A DNA stretch of 64,000 nt from Massilia yuzhufengensis (GTDB taxonomy: Bacteria > Pseudomonadota > Gammaproteobacteria > Burkholderiales > Burkholderiaceae_D), in contig NZ_FOLD01000008.1 in NCBI RefSeq assembly GCF_900112225.1, positions 62,001 through 126,000 of the forward strand, written 5' to 3'. A program made the position numbers and the translations under genes. The notes under the pieces were generated by a model that did no database searches, was not told the origin of the DNA, and saw nothing but the letters and a program-made list of their open reading frames with translations. Positions 9,945 through 19,340 of the stretch are shown here, piece after piece (positions within the stretch are counted from its first letter, which is position 1; each line of letters opens with the position of its first letter).

Positions 9945-10499
9945 ATGCCGGCCACGCCACTTGCAAAACGCGCAATCCTGTTCGCACTGGCCGCGTGGCA
10001 GCTGTCGGCCACGGCGGCCGACGTCATTCCCGCCCATCTGGTGGGCGTGTGGGGCACGGCCGAATCCCTGTATGCCGGCACCACCGCCCAGGCCGAACTG
10101 TACCTGCAGGCGGACGGCACCGGCATGCTGGTCGGGTCATCTGCGCCGGCGCTGCATGCCACCGGCGCCGACAAGGGCAAGCCCGACCCGACAATGCGCG
10201 TCGTCCTGGGTGTGCCCTTGCGCGCGACGCTGGAGGGCGATGTACTGAGCGCGCAGCCGTTCGGGATGCCCGGCGACAGGATGCCACCGCCCGAGGAAAT
10301 ACGGGTCGCCTGCCGTTACGACGGTGCTTCGGCCACCCTGGCGTGCAAAGGCCCGAAACCGCCGGACATGCTGATGAAGCGGCGCAGCGCCACGCTGCCC
10401 GCCGAAGCGGTAAAGGCGATCAGCGATGTGTTCATCGCAGCGGCGGCCTACGCCGGCAAGGCCGGCGCTATCCGGCCCGCGCCATCCACCCAGCCGTGA
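9945..10499 (+). CDS. Small secreted protein of unknown function
   Basis: 184 residues with a plausible signal peptide (RAILFALAAWQLSATAA, cleavage near residue 25). The mature part starts DVIPAHLVGVWGTAESLY, like small exported beta-barrel proteins that begin with a G-W-G-T element and report or bind small molecules. A single pair of Cys (VACRYD and LACKG) could form a disulfide. No enzymatic motif and no family I can name. It lies alone between the receptor gene and a bidirectional terminator. Confidence 0.65.
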   Translation: MPATPLAKRAILFALAAWQLSATAADVIPAHLVGVWGTAESLYAGTTAQAELYLQADGTGMLVGSSAPALHATGADKGKPDPTMRVVLGVPLRATLEGDVLSAQPFGMPGDRMPPPEEIRVACRYDGASATLACKGPKPPDMLMKRRSATLPAEAVKAISDVFIAAAAYAGKAGAIRPAPSTQP

Positions 10500-10504
10500 A
10501 ATGC

Positions 10505-10533
10505 AAAAACCGCGGCATGACCGCGGTTTTTTT
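10505..10533. terminator. Bidirectional terminator between convergent small genes
   Basis: AAAAACCGCGG and CCGCGGTTTTTTT form a perfect stem with a short loop. A-run and T-run on opposite sides let it work on both strands, for the secreted protein on plus and the addiction-module-like protein on minus. Confidence 0.8.
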
Positions 10534-10564
10534 AAATGGATGCGCACAAGGCGCGTTCCCGTTC

Positions 10565-10771
10565 CTACTCCTGCCACTCCTGCAGTGCCCGGATCGCGGC
10601 TTCGCCGTTGCGGATCGCCTTCACGCGCCGCACGACTTCGTTGCGCCATGCTTCGTCGGCGTCCTCGTCGGCGCCGTCGATGTCCTCGAGGAGCATACGC
10701 AACAGCGAATTCTTTTCACCTGCGCTCAGCAGCTGAATCTGTTCTGCGATCTCGGCAACCAGGTTCGACAT
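10565..10771 (-). CDS. Addiction-module-component-like small protein
   Basis: 68-residue acidic protein. The N-terminal helical part (AEIAEQIQLLSAGEKNSLL) and the segment DEAWRNEVVRRVKAIRNGEA match the pattern of the putative addiction module component family (Unstab_antitox type), whose members usually precede a RelE/ParE-like toxin. No toxin gene is adjacent: the next 3' gene is convergent, and 43 bp upstream lies the large permease/peptidase gene. It is probably cotranscribed with that ABC operon. Function as an antitoxin is unproven; it may be an orphan or a repurposed regulator. Confidence 0.6.
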   Translation of the reverse strand: MSNLVAEIAEQIQLLSAGEKNSLLRMLLEDIDGADEDADEAWRNEVVRRVKAIRNGEAAIRALQEWQE

Positions 10772-10814
10772 GATGCTTCCTTCCAGTAATATTTTTGAAA
10801 TAATAGCTCTAGTT

Positions 10815-13800
10815 TCAAAGGTTGTCGACCGGAACCATATTGTCGGTCGGTTTTCGATCGATTAATTTGTTATCCGGGTCGATACCGGCCCTTCCAGGGC
10901 GTCCGTCGACCACCAGCGTGACGCTTTGTTCGGCCTTGTCCACCAGGCGCCGTTCGCGCGCCAGCGGGTTGCCGTTGCGGTCGTCGACACCGAATTCGAT
11001 GTAGTCCTTCAAGGGCGCCGGCTTCTCGTCGCCCAGTTCGCCCGCGCGTACCTTGCCTGCATGGGCCTTGATCGTCACGTCGAACTTGCCGTCCGGGCGC
11101 TGGCGCGCGCTGGCGCTGGCGGCGCGGTTCTCGTACAGCACGATCGATTCGAACAGGTCGTCGATCAGGTAGGCCTTGTCCGGCGGCGTCACCGCGCGCA
11201 GGCCGTCGACCAGCACCGACACGCTCGGGTAGGGCGCGCCCTGGAAGCCGTGTTCCTTCAGCAGACCGCGCAGCACGCCGTTGACGGCGTCCTCACCCAG
11301 CAGGTCCTGCAACAGGTAGAGCGCCAGGCTGCCCTTGCGATAGTGGACGTAGTCCTGGTTTTCGTTCAGCGCCAGCGGCAGTTCCTTGCGGCGCTCGGTG
11401 GCGCGGCCCATCAGGTAGGCGTCGAGGTTATAGCGCAGGAAACGGCGCATCTTCTGGCTTCCCACCGTGCGCTTCATGACCATCAGCGCAGTGTACTCCG
11501 ACAGGCTCTCCGACAGCGCGGTTGCGCCGCGCGTCCTGGCCCCCACCAGCTGGTGGCCCCACCACTGGTGCGCGGCTTCGTGGGCGCTGACGTAGAACGG
11601 ATAATCGATGTCCTTCGGCGAATCGTTGTCGATGCGGGCGATGAAGCCCATGCTTTCCGAGAACGGGATGGTGCCCGGGAAGGCCTGTGCATAACTAGCG
11701 TAGCGCGGGAATTCGACGATGCGCAACTCTCGGAACTGATAGGGGCCAAAACGCCTCGCCGCGTAGTCCAGGCCCGCCTGGGCGCCGCGAATCATGCGCT
11801 CGACGTTGTACTCGTGGCCCGGATGGTAGAACACGTCGATGGTCACGTCCTGCCAGCGGTCGTGCCGCACTTCGTAGCGCGCCGACTGGAAGGCGTAGAA
11901 GTTCAGGATCGGCTTGTCCATGCGGTAGTGGAAGTAGCGGCGGCCGCCCTGCATCCATTCCTTTTCCAGCGTGCCCGGCGCGATCGCGACCTGGTCCGGG
12001 CTGGTGCTGACCACCGCATCGAAACCGATCCAGTCGGCGTCCACGCCCACGCCATTGTTGGCGCGCCCGGCCGGGTCGTCGCGCGCGGCCATCGGGGCCT
12101 TCGGACCCAGGCCGCGGCTCTTGCGGTCGCGGTCGTCCAGCAGCTCCACCGCCGGCTGGTAGCCAATGCGGGGCATGACGTCGTTGGTGAAGAAGCTGCC
12201 GTTGCCCACCACCGGCGTGTCGCGCCCCAGTCCCAGCAGGCCGCCGGGGGCGTACTTCACGGTGAAATCGAGCGCCATGCGCTGGCCCGGCTGCATCGGG
12301 CTGGCCAGGCGGTAGTGGTAGAAGCCGCGCTCCGGATCGGCCGCGACCTGGCGCGCCGCCTGCGAGAAGCGCACCTCCAGCTTGGCGCCGCGCTGCTGGT
12401 ACAGGATGATGTCGCGCAGCGGCGTTGCGTTGCGGTTCTCGAGCTGGTAGCTGCCCTTGACCGCCAGCGCGCGCTGCGCGGGCCGGATGTCGACCTGCAG
12501 CTTGACGTCGGCGATGCGCGGCTGCGGCAGCGCGGCGTAGCGGCGGTAGCGCAGCTCGTACTCGGCGCGCTGTTGTTCCTGCTGTCCGGTGGTCTGGTAG
12601 TCGCCGGCGTGCAGTTCCCAGGCCAGCAGCGCGCCGGTGCCGGCGAAGATGGCCAGGCCGGCGCCGAAGCCGGCCAGCACCGGCGCCGACAGGTTGCGGC
12701 GCGCCAGGCGCAGGCGTTCGCGCCAGCCGGTGTCGACGCCGCGCGCCCACAGCACGCGCGCCGCCACCATCAGCATCATGGCCATGCCGCCCCAGTACAG
12801 CTGGAACAAGTGCTCGCGCAGCAGGTAGTGGCCGAAGCCGTTCATGGCGGAATACGTGAACGGCGGCGTGAAGCCGAACACCAGCATCGGGTGGTCCAGG
12901 CCATAGCCTTGCGCGGTGCCGGCGACCAGGTACAGGGCGATCAGGATGAAGTAGGCCGTGTAGCGGTTGTTGACGATCACCTGCATCGCGATCGCCATCA
13001 CCGCCAGCAGCGCGTACTGCGGCAGCAGCACCGTGAACAGGAAGCGGATGTACAGCCCCGGCTCCAGCCCGAACCAGCCCTTGAACAGTTGAATGAGCAT
13101 GCCGACCACCATCGCCATCGCCAGCAGCAGGGCCTGCAGGCCGACCAGCGCCAGGGTCTTGCCGGCCAGCGGCAGCCAGGTCGGCGCGGGCAGGGCGTCG
13201 AGCATCTGCGACATGCGCGCTTCGCGCTCGCGCCACACCATCTCGCCGGCGAACAGGGTGGTCACCACCAGCATGTAGAGTTCGAATACGTCGCGGATCA
13301 GGTCGAGCACCATGTAGGTGACCGGGTAGGTGCTGGTCCCGTACATCGAACCGAGGTCGAGCGCGCTGGCCGCCAGGATCAGGACGCCCGCGACCGCCAG
13401 CGCCAGGAAGTACACGTTCTTGCTCGACTCGCGCAGGTTGTACCAGACCGATTTGCCCAGCAGGATGGCCAGGCTGCGGCGCTCGAAGTCGGGCGCCTCG
13501 ACGGTGTCGATGGCGGCGTGCGTCAGCGGGGCCGGCGCTTCGACCAGTTGCTGGCCCTTGCGCTGGCGCGTGTCGACGCTGACGGTGGTGTGGAAGCGCC
13601 AGTAGCCGAGCAGCAGCACCACCAGCCCGAAGCCCACCCAGAGCAGGCGGTTGACCAGGTACACGCCTTCCAGCGTCACGACGCGCGTATTGCGCTCGGC
13701 GATCGGCCAGTACTCGGTAAGGCGGATCAGCGCGGTGGTGCCGAACGGGTCGATCAGCGCGGCCAGGGTCTTGTAGTCGAGGTCACGTGCCAGCGAAGGC

Positions 13801-14393
13801 GCGATGATGTAGCCGACCATCATGATGATGCTGGCCACGTACACCGGCAGCATGCGGCGCGACAGCGCGGCCAGCACGAAGAACAGGGAGCCGAAGATGA
13901 AGGTGTTGGGCAGCAGCGTGAACAGGTAGGGGAGCAGGTAGTTCGAGAGCGTGTTCGGTCCCAGCCGGTCCGGCTCCACGCCGGGAATGAAGCAGCCGAG
14001 CCAGGCGCCCAGCACGATGCTCGACAGGATCACCGCCAGCGTCAGGAAGGCGCCGAGGAAGCGGCCCAGCACGTAGTGGTGCTTGCGGATCGGCGCACTG
14101 AAGAAGAAGTGCTGCATCTCGTATTCGAAGTCCTGCTGCACCGAGCGGCCCATCACGGCCGCCACCACCACCACGCCGAAGCAGCCGAGGAAGGAAGCGG
14201 TGAGCGCCACCTGGCGCGGGGCGTTGATCAGGACCCGGCCGCCGAAGGTGACGAGGGCGTCGCGGAACACGCCGCCGGCCGCCGCCATCCACAGCATCGC
14301 CAGCGCCAGGAACATGCCGAAGTAGATCCAGGTGGACAGCAGCCGCAGCCGCTGCCGCGCTTCGAAGCCGGCGATGGCAAGCAGGGTGCGCAT
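10815..14393 (-). CDS. ABC transporter permease fused to an M1-type metallopeptidase
   Basis: 1192 residues joining two functions. The N-terminal half (about 1-590) is an ABC-2-like membrane part with about twelve hydrophobic segments in two blocks, split by a soluble stretch near 280-320. The C-terminal part (about 620-1190) resembles M1 aminopeptidases, with the zinc motif [10 protein letters not shown] near residue 930 and a downstream ALSESLSEY segment carrying the third ligand Glu. Here 19 residues separate the second His and that Glu, one more than the canonical 18. It lies 3 bp after its partner ATPase gene. The family is known as ABC permease/M1 aminopeptidase; substrates are unknown, but peptide export or envelope proteolysis is plausible. 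Confidence 0.9.
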   Translation of the reverse strand: MRTLLAIAGFEARQRLRLLSTWIYFGMFLALAMLWMAAAGGVFRDALVTFGGRVLINAPRQVALTASFLGCFGVVVVAAVMGRSVQQDFEYEMQHFFFSAPIRKHHYVLGRFLGAFLTLAVILSSIVLGAWLGCFIPGVEPDRLGPNTLSNYLLPYLFTLLPNTFIFGSLFFVLAALSRRMLPVYVASIIMMVGYIIAPSLARDLDYKTLAALIDPFGTTALIRLTEYWPIAERNTRVVTLEGVYLVNRLLWVGFGLVVLLLGYWRFHTTVSVDTRQRKGQQLVEAPAPLTHAAIDTVEAPDFERRSLAILLGKSVWYNLRESSKNVYFLALAVAGVLILAASALDLGSMYGTSTYPVTYMVLDLIRDVFELYMLVVTTLFAGEMVWREREARMSQMLDALPAPTWLPLAGKTLALVGLQALLLAMAMVVGMLIQLFKGWFGLEPGLYIRFLFTVLLPQYALLAVMAIAMQVIVNNRYTAYFILIALYLVAGTAQGYGLDHPMLVFGFTPPFTYSAMNGFGHYLLREHLFQLYWGGMAMMLMVAARVLWARGVDTGWRERLRLARRNLSAPVLAGFGAGLAIFAGTGALLAWELHAGDYQTTGQQEQQRAEYELRYRRYAALPQPRIADVKLQVDIRPAQRALAVKGSYQLENRNATPLRDIILYQQRGAKLEVRFSQAARQVAADPERGFYHYRLASPMQPGQRMALDFTVKYAPGGLLGLGRDTPVVGNGSFFTNDVMPRIGYQPAVELLDDRDRKSRGLGPKAPMAARDDPAGRANNGVGVDADWIGFDAVVSTSPDQVAIAPGTLEKEWMQGGRRYFHYRMDKPILNFYAFQSARYEVRHDRWQDVTIDVFYHPGHEYNVERMIRGAQAGLDYAARRFGPYQFRELRIVEFPRYASYAQAFPGTIPFSESMGFIARIDNDSPKDIDYPFYVSAHEAAHQWWGHQLVGARTRGATALSESLSEYTALMVMKRTVGSQKMRRFLRYNLDAYLMGRATERRKELPLALNENQDYVHYRKGSLALYLLQDLLGEDAVNGVLRGLLKEHGFQGAPYPSVSVLVDGLRAVTPPDKAYLIDDLFESIVLYENRAASASARQRPDGKFDVTIKAHAGKVRAGELGDEKPAPLKDYIEFGVDDRNGNPLARERRLVDKAEQSVTLVVDGRPGRAGIDPDNKLIDRKPTDNMVPVDNL

Positions 14394-14396
14394 TGC

Positions 14397-15290
14397 TTAA
14401 CAGTTCCCCGCAGCGGCGTTGTGGCGGCCCGCGATGGTGGCGAAATACACGTCTTCCAGGCTGGCGCGGGCCGGCTCGAAACCGTCGCCCGGGTCTTTTT
14501 CGGCATACACGTGGATCAGGGTGCGGCCGGTGAGCAGGCGGGTCGAGATGACCTGGTGGCGCTTCTGGAATACCGGCAGCTCCTGCTTGGTGACGAAGCG
14601 CGCCCAGATGTAGTCTTCGATCTCGTAGACCAGGTCCTGCGGGTCGCCGCACAGCAGCACATGGCCCTTGTTGATGATCGCCATGTTGGCGCACAGGTCG
14701 GCCACGTCGGACACGATGTGGGTCGACAGGATGACGGTTTTGTCTTCGCCGATCTCGGACAGCAGGTTGTGGAAGCGCACCCGTTCCTGCGGGTCGAGGC
14801 CGGCGGTGGGCTCGTCGACGATGATCAGGCGCGGGTCGCCCAGCAGCGCCTGGGCGATGCCGAAGCGCTGGCGCATGCCGCCCGAGAAGGTGCCGAGGCG
14901 CTGGTTGCGTACTTCCCAGAGGTTGGTCTGCTGCAGCAGGCCGTCCACCACTTCGCGCCGGCGGTGCTTGTGCGACAGGCCCTTGAGCTGGGCGAAATGG
15001 TCGAGCATGTCGTAGGCGGTGACCTTCGGGTACACGCCGAAATCCTGCGGCAGGTAGCCGAGCATGCGGCGCACCGCATCCTTTTCGTCCAGCACATCGA
15101 TATCATCCAGGAACACCGAACCGGAATCGCATTCCTGCAGGGTGGCGAGGATGCGCATCAGCGTGGATTTGCCGGCGCCGTTCGGGCCGAGCAGGCCGAA
15201 CATCCCGGCGGGGATGGTCAGCGTGACCCGGTCGAGCGCGACCACGCCATTGGCGTAGGTCTTCGACAAATTCCTGATACGTAATTCCAT
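14397..15290 (-). CDS. ABC transporter ATP-binding protein
   Basis: Nucleotide-binding subunit that powers the adjacent permease/peptidase fusion. It has 297 residues: Walker A GPNGAGKST, signature FSGGMRQRF, Walker B LIIVDEPTAGLD and the switch His in ILSTHIV. The start MELRIRNLSKTYANG at 15290 is typical; an in-frame start 60 bp upstream adds a segment without similarity. The gene ends 3 bp before the permease gene, so the two form one transcription unit. Confidence 0.93.
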   Translation of the reverse strand: MELRIRNLSKTYANGVVALDRVTLTIPAGMFGLLGPNGAGKSTLMRILATLQECDSGSVFLDDIDVLDEKDAVRRMLGYLPQDFGVYPKVTAYDMLDHFAQLKGLSHKHRRREVVDGLLQQTNLWEVRNQRLGTFSGGMRQRFGIAQALLGDPRLIIVDEPTAGLDPQERVRFHNLLSEIGEDKTVILSTHIVSDVADLCANMAIINKGHVLLCGDPQDLVYEIEDYIWARFVTKQELPVFQKRHQVISTRLLTGRTLIHVYAEKDPGDGFEPARASLEDVYFATIAGRHNAAAGNC

Positions 15291-15499
15291 GCCATGCTCC
15301 CATGTCGCAGTCATGACGCTGCGCGTGTAAACCATCCTCAACACTTGCATTGTATTAAATTGCGTGCCCCCTTGTGGTATCTCTGCGACGCACGGTCAGT
15401 TTGCTGGCCCAGACTGCATAATCCGGTGATAGGGCGCACCAAAACTTTCCCTATATAAACATTGCTCGCCTTGGGCCCCAAAACGTGGATAATGGACGA

Positions 15500-15925
15500 A
15501 TGAACAAGCTCATCCAGGACAAGCTGCTGGCGCTGATGCACGAAGGCCGCGGCCGGGCGGAGGCGACCGACTGGTTCCGGGTCGGGCTGGGGCTGTTCTA
15601 CCTGGCTGCGCTGATGACGGAGGAGGCGATCGACTTCAAGAAGGTCGACCGCGAATTCAACCGCTTCCTCTACCACACGCTGGGCCAGGGCCACAGCATC
15701 GCCAGCGTGCTGCAGTACATGAGCGGCGAGAAGGTGATGCCGACGGTGGAATCGGCGCGCTTCATGGACGCCTTCCGGCGCCACTGCCCGGAGGTGCCGG
15801 TCGATTCGATTCCCTTCCTCCTCGACCTGAACCTGGGCGTGGCGAAGAACATCTCGGGGCTGGACCCGGCCGGCCCCCTGGCCGACTGGATCGCGCGCAC
15901 GAAGGCGTCGGCGCCGGGCAGTTAG
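15500..15925 (+). CDS. Conserved hypothetical protein
   Basis: 141 residues, predicted soluble and helical, no signal peptide. Readable segments include EATDWFRVGLGLFYLAALMTEE and MDAFRRHCPEVPVDSI. I do not recognise the family. An alternative start 15 bp upstream exists. It is divergent from the ABC operon (210 bp apart) and lies just upstream of coq7, whose candidate promoter overlaps the intergenic space after its stop. Codon bias matches the neighbours, which supports it as a real gene. Confidence 0.65.
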   Translation: MNKLIQDKLLALMHEGRGRAEATDWFRVGLGLFYLAALMTEEAIDFKKVDREFNRFLYHTLGQGHSIASVLQYMSGEKVMPTVESARFMDAFRRHCPEVPVDSIPFLLDLNLGVAKNISGLDPAGPLADWIARTKASAPGS

Positions 15926-15934
15926 CACAAGGCC

Positions 15935-15940
15935 TATAAT
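15935..15940 (+). promoter_or_regulatory. Candidate -10 element for coq7
   Basis: A perfect TATAAT 30 bp before the coq7 ATG, in the 45-bp gap after the preceding gene. No good -35 hexamer at 16-18 bp upstream is visible, so this call rests on the -10 box and position. Confidence 0.4.
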
Positions 15941-15970
15941 GACGTTTTGGCCACCTGCATCGACCACATC

Positions 15971-16615
15971 ATGAGTGCAAACCGTTCCAGCTCCCCCTTC
16001 GACGACTTGATCACCGGTTTCGACAAGGCCTTGCGCGTGGTCGGCGGCGTGGCGTCATCGTCGCGCCCCAATCCCGGCGCCCACGCCAACGACTACGAAC
16101 TGAGCGACGACGAGCGCCGCCACAGCGCCGGCCTGATGCGCGTGAACCACGTCGGCGAAGTCTGCGCCCAGGCCCTGTACGACGCCCAGGCGCGCTTCGG
16201 CAAGAGCGAGACGATCCGTGCCCAGTTCAAGAAATCGGCGCGCGAGGAAGAAGACCACCTGGCCTGGACGGCCGAGCGCCTGTCGGAACTGGGCTCGCAG
16301 CCTAGCCTGCTCAACCCCTTGTGGTATGCGGGTTCCTACGTCTTGGGCAGCATCGCGGCCAAGCTGGGCGATCCGAAGAGCCTGGGCTTCGTGGTGGAGA
16401 CCGAGCGCCAGGTGGAGGCGCATCTGAACGAGCACCTCGAACAGCTCCCGCCCCAGGACGCGCGCTCGCGCGCGATCGTGGAGCAGATGCGGGTAGACGA
16501 AATCGCCCACGGCGCCTCGGCGCAGGCGCTGGGCGCGGCCGAAATGCCGGCGCCGGTGCGGATGGTGATGCAGGCGATGTCGAAGGTGATGACGACGACG
16601 GCGTATCACATTTAG
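15971..16615 (+). CDS. coq7: Demethoxyubiquinone hydroxylase
   Basis: Di-iron monooxygenase of ubiquinone biosynthesis that hydroxylates 2-polyprenyl-3-methyl-6-methoxy-1,4-benzoquinol. The 214-residue protein has the ferritin-like four-helix pattern with iron ligands in [36 protein letters not shown] and [10 protein letters not shown]. The start [13 protein letters not shown] at 15971 is preferred to a start 24 bp upstream. Membrane-associated but without transmembrane helices. The type of di-iron enzyme present in many betaproteobacteria in place of the flavin enzyme UbiF. Confidence 0.93.
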   Translation: MSANRSSSPFDDLITGFDKALRVVGGVASSSRPNPGAHANDYELSDDERRHSAGLMRVNHVGEVCAQALYDAQARFGKSETIRAQFKKSAREEEDHLAWTAERLSELGSQPSLLNPLWYAGSYVLGSIAAKLGDPKSLGFVVETERQVEAHLNEHLEQLPPQDARSRAIVEQMRVDEIAHGASAQALGAAEMPAPVRMVMQAMSKVMTTTAYHI

Positions 16616-16673
16616 CTTTTCGAAAGACGGCGCACTTGAAGGCGCCGCACACTTCTAACCGCTACACACTAGA

Positions 16674-16710
16674 ACAACGTCGTTCCGGCGCAGGCCGGAA
16701 CCCAAGTGTG
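16674..16710. repeat. Dispersed palindromic repeat, arm 3 (reverse)
   Basis: ACAACGTCGTTCCGGCGCAG followed by GCCGGAACCCAAGTGTG. First part of a composite element filling the 305-bp gap between coq7 and the OsmC gene. Confidence 0.75.
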
Positions 16711-16768
16711 TGTACGTCCCGGCGCCGTATCGATTGATTCCGCAACTTCGGCACGTCGTTCCCGCGCA

Positions 16769-16799
16769 GGGGTGGCAATGCCACTGGCATTGCCACCCC
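16769..16799. repeat. Perfect 14-bp hairpin inside the composite repeat
   Basis: GGGGTGGCAATGCC at 16769-16782 pairs perfectly with GGCATTGCCACCCC at 16786-16799, loop ACT. It is preceded by GTCGTTCCCGCGCA and followed by CAATTT, which look like edges of the dispersed repeat with a different core. Confidence 0.7.
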
Positions 16800-16817
16800 C
16801 AATTTGCGTGCGTTACC

Positions 16818-16866
16818 GCTGCTCACAAAAATTGGGTTCCGGCCTTCGCCGGAACGACGGTCTTGA
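16818..16866. repeat. Dispersed palindromic repeat, arm 4 (forward)
   Basis: ATTGGGTTCCGGCCTTCGCC followed by GGAACGACGGTCTTGAG. It is inverted relative to arm 3, so the pair encloses the hairpin at 16769-16799. Confidence 0.75.
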
Positions 16867-16920
16867 GGGTGGTGGTCACAGTGCACGCCGCGTGACGGCA
16901 TGATTACCTGACGCCTGGCG

Positions 16921-17343
16921 TTAAACCTCCACAATCTCCACCGTATGCGTGATCTCCGCCGTCTTGGCCAGCATGATCGACGCCGAGCAGTACTTGTCGT
17001 GTGACAGGGTGACGGCCCGTTCCACTGCGGCCGGCTTGAGGTTGCGGCCGGTGACGACGAAGTGGAAGTTAATCTTGGTGAACACCTTCGGATCGCTCTC
17101 CGCGCGCTCGGCCTGCAGCGTCACGTCGCAGCCGCGCACGTCTTCGCGGCCGCGCTTGAGGATCAGGACCACGTCGTAGGCGGTGCAGCCGCCGGTGCCG
17201 ACCAGCACCATCTCCATCGGGCGCGGGGCCAGGTTGTGGCCGCCGGCTTCCGGGGCGCCGTCCATGGCCACCATGTGGCCGGTGCCGGTTTCGGCGCGAA
17301 AACTCATGCCCGACGGGCCATTCCAGCTGACTTTCACTTCCAT
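16921..17343 (-). CDS. OsmC/Ohr family protein
   Basis: 140-residue cytoplasmic protein of the OsmC family, thiol-dependent peroxidases that reduce organic hydroperoxides. The two conserved Cys are visible in GTGGCTAYDVVLIL and DKYCSASIML; Arg in the AP-R-PMEMVL segment is also conserved. The start MEVKVSWNGPSGMSF is typical; a longer frame reaching 17499 begins with unrelated sequence. It lies downstream of the natA/natB-like genes on the same strand, separated by a hairpin, so cotranscription is uncertain. Confidence 0.9.
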   Translation of the reverse strand: MEVKVSWNGPSGMSFRAETGTGHMVAMDGAPEAGGHNLAPRPMEMVLVGTGGCTAYDVVLILKRGREDVRGCDVTLQAERAESDPKVFTKINFHFVVTGRNLKPAAVERAVTLSHDKYCSASIMLAKTAEITHTVEIVEV

Positions 17344-17388
17344 TCGATTTCTCCGCTGAGGATGCTGTGCCGTGGATTGTAAGGCAGC

Positions 17389-17419
17389 CGGGGCGCCTTT
17401 GCCGGCGCCCCGTTTTTTT
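17389..17419 (+). terminator. GC-rich hairpin with T-run between natB-like gene and osmC-like gene
   Basis: CGGGGCGCC at 17389-17397 pairs perfectly with GGCGCCCCG at 17404-17412, loop TTTGCC. The T-run lies on the plus-strand side, against the direction of both flanking genes. On the minus strand the hairpin has no U-run. Confidence 0.5.
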
Positions 17420-18598
17420 ACACCGCCAGCACGTAGCGCTCGCTCTTCATGCGCCAGCTCGCAAACGCGATGAGCAGGAGCGCGGGAATCGCCGAGCACA
17501 GGAAGGTCAGCAGGAAGGGCAGGGAGCCGATGTCGCCGCCCTTGGACAGTTCTTTCACCAGGGTCTGGTTCGACATCATCGGCACCAGGTACATCCAGTC
17601 GGCTGTTTTCAGCTCAAGGAAGGACACGATGAAGCCGGGGATGAAGGGCACGATCAGCACGATGCTCAGGATGGTCTGCGCTTCCTTGAAGGTCTTGGCG
17701 TTCATCGCCAGTGCGATGTGGATGGCGCCGGCCAGCAGCGACAGCGGCACCGTCACCAGGCACACCAGCATCAGCTCGCCCCAGCCCAGGCTCCAGGACA
17801 TGCCCAGTTCTTCCAGCGGCAGCCACTTGAGGATGATGTGGGCCAGGATCAGCTCCAGGGTCACGCCGACGATGCCCAGCATGCTGGCGGCGAGCCATTT
17901 GCCGCCGACCAGTTCCCAGGTGCGCGCCGGCTGCGCCATCAGCACTTCGAGCGAGCGGCGTTCGCGCTCGCCCGCGGTGCTGTCGACCGCCGCCGACATG
18001 CTCAGCATGAAGGCCGGGAAGAACAGGATGCCCATGATGCTGCCCACCACCACCGCCGAACGGGCGGCGTTGGTGCCGGTGTCGTAGCGCTGCACCTGGA
18101 TCGGCGACAGCGCCGCCGGCGACACGCCATGCGCCAGCAGGCGCGCGCTGGCGATGTTGGCGCCGTACAGCTTGAGCACGTCCTCGACGTCGCCGCGCTG
18201 GCGGTCGCGGTCGGTGGCCGAGTCGAACCAGACCTCGATCCGCGCCGGGCGCATCGCGTAGTAGTTCTCGGTGAAGTCGTCCGGCAGGCGCAGCACCGCC
18301 ACGAACTTCTTCTCGCGCAGCAGGTCGGCGATCGCGTCTTCGTCCATCGCCGGCGTGTCCTTGACCGTGATGTTCTTCTGGCCCAGCTGCGCCATCAGGG
18401 TCGGCGCGCGGGCAGCGCCGATCACGGCCAGCTCGATGCCTTCGCGCTCGGTCTTGGTGCTGCGGTCGATCCCCTGGTGCAGCATGAAGCCGATCATCGC
18501 CGGGTACAGCAGCGTGAACATGGCCAGCATGCCGAGCGTGCGCTTGTCGCGCAGCGTCTCGCGCAGCTCTTTGAGGAAAATAATCAGGAGCTTGGATT

Positions 18599-18602
<4 letters not shown>
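17418..18602 (-). CDS. ABC transporter permease, NatB-like
   Basis: Membrane subunit of an ABC-2 exporter. It has 394 residues, with one hydrophobic segment near the N-terminus (TLGMLAMFTLLYPAMIGFML), a large extracytoplasmic domain (about 40-190), and five or six more membrane segments towards the C-terminus. The SMSAAVDSTAGERERRSLEVL element is typical of NatB-type sodium-efflux permeases and the related CPBP-lacking exporters. Its ATG overlaps the TGA of the ATPase gene by 4 bp (ATGA at 18599-18602), indicating translational coupling. The substrate is not certain; sodium or peptide-like compounds are both possible. Confidence 0.88.
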
Positions 18603-19330
<728 letters not shown>

Positions 19331-19340
19331 GTCTGTCGCC

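Noticed and set aside
10926-15284. Very long open frame (about 1450 codons) on the plus strand opposite the ABC operon
   Set aside because: It is antisense to two genes with clear catalytic motifs. Its composition is His/Arg/Gln/Ala-rich low complexity, as expected from the third-codon GC of the real genes.
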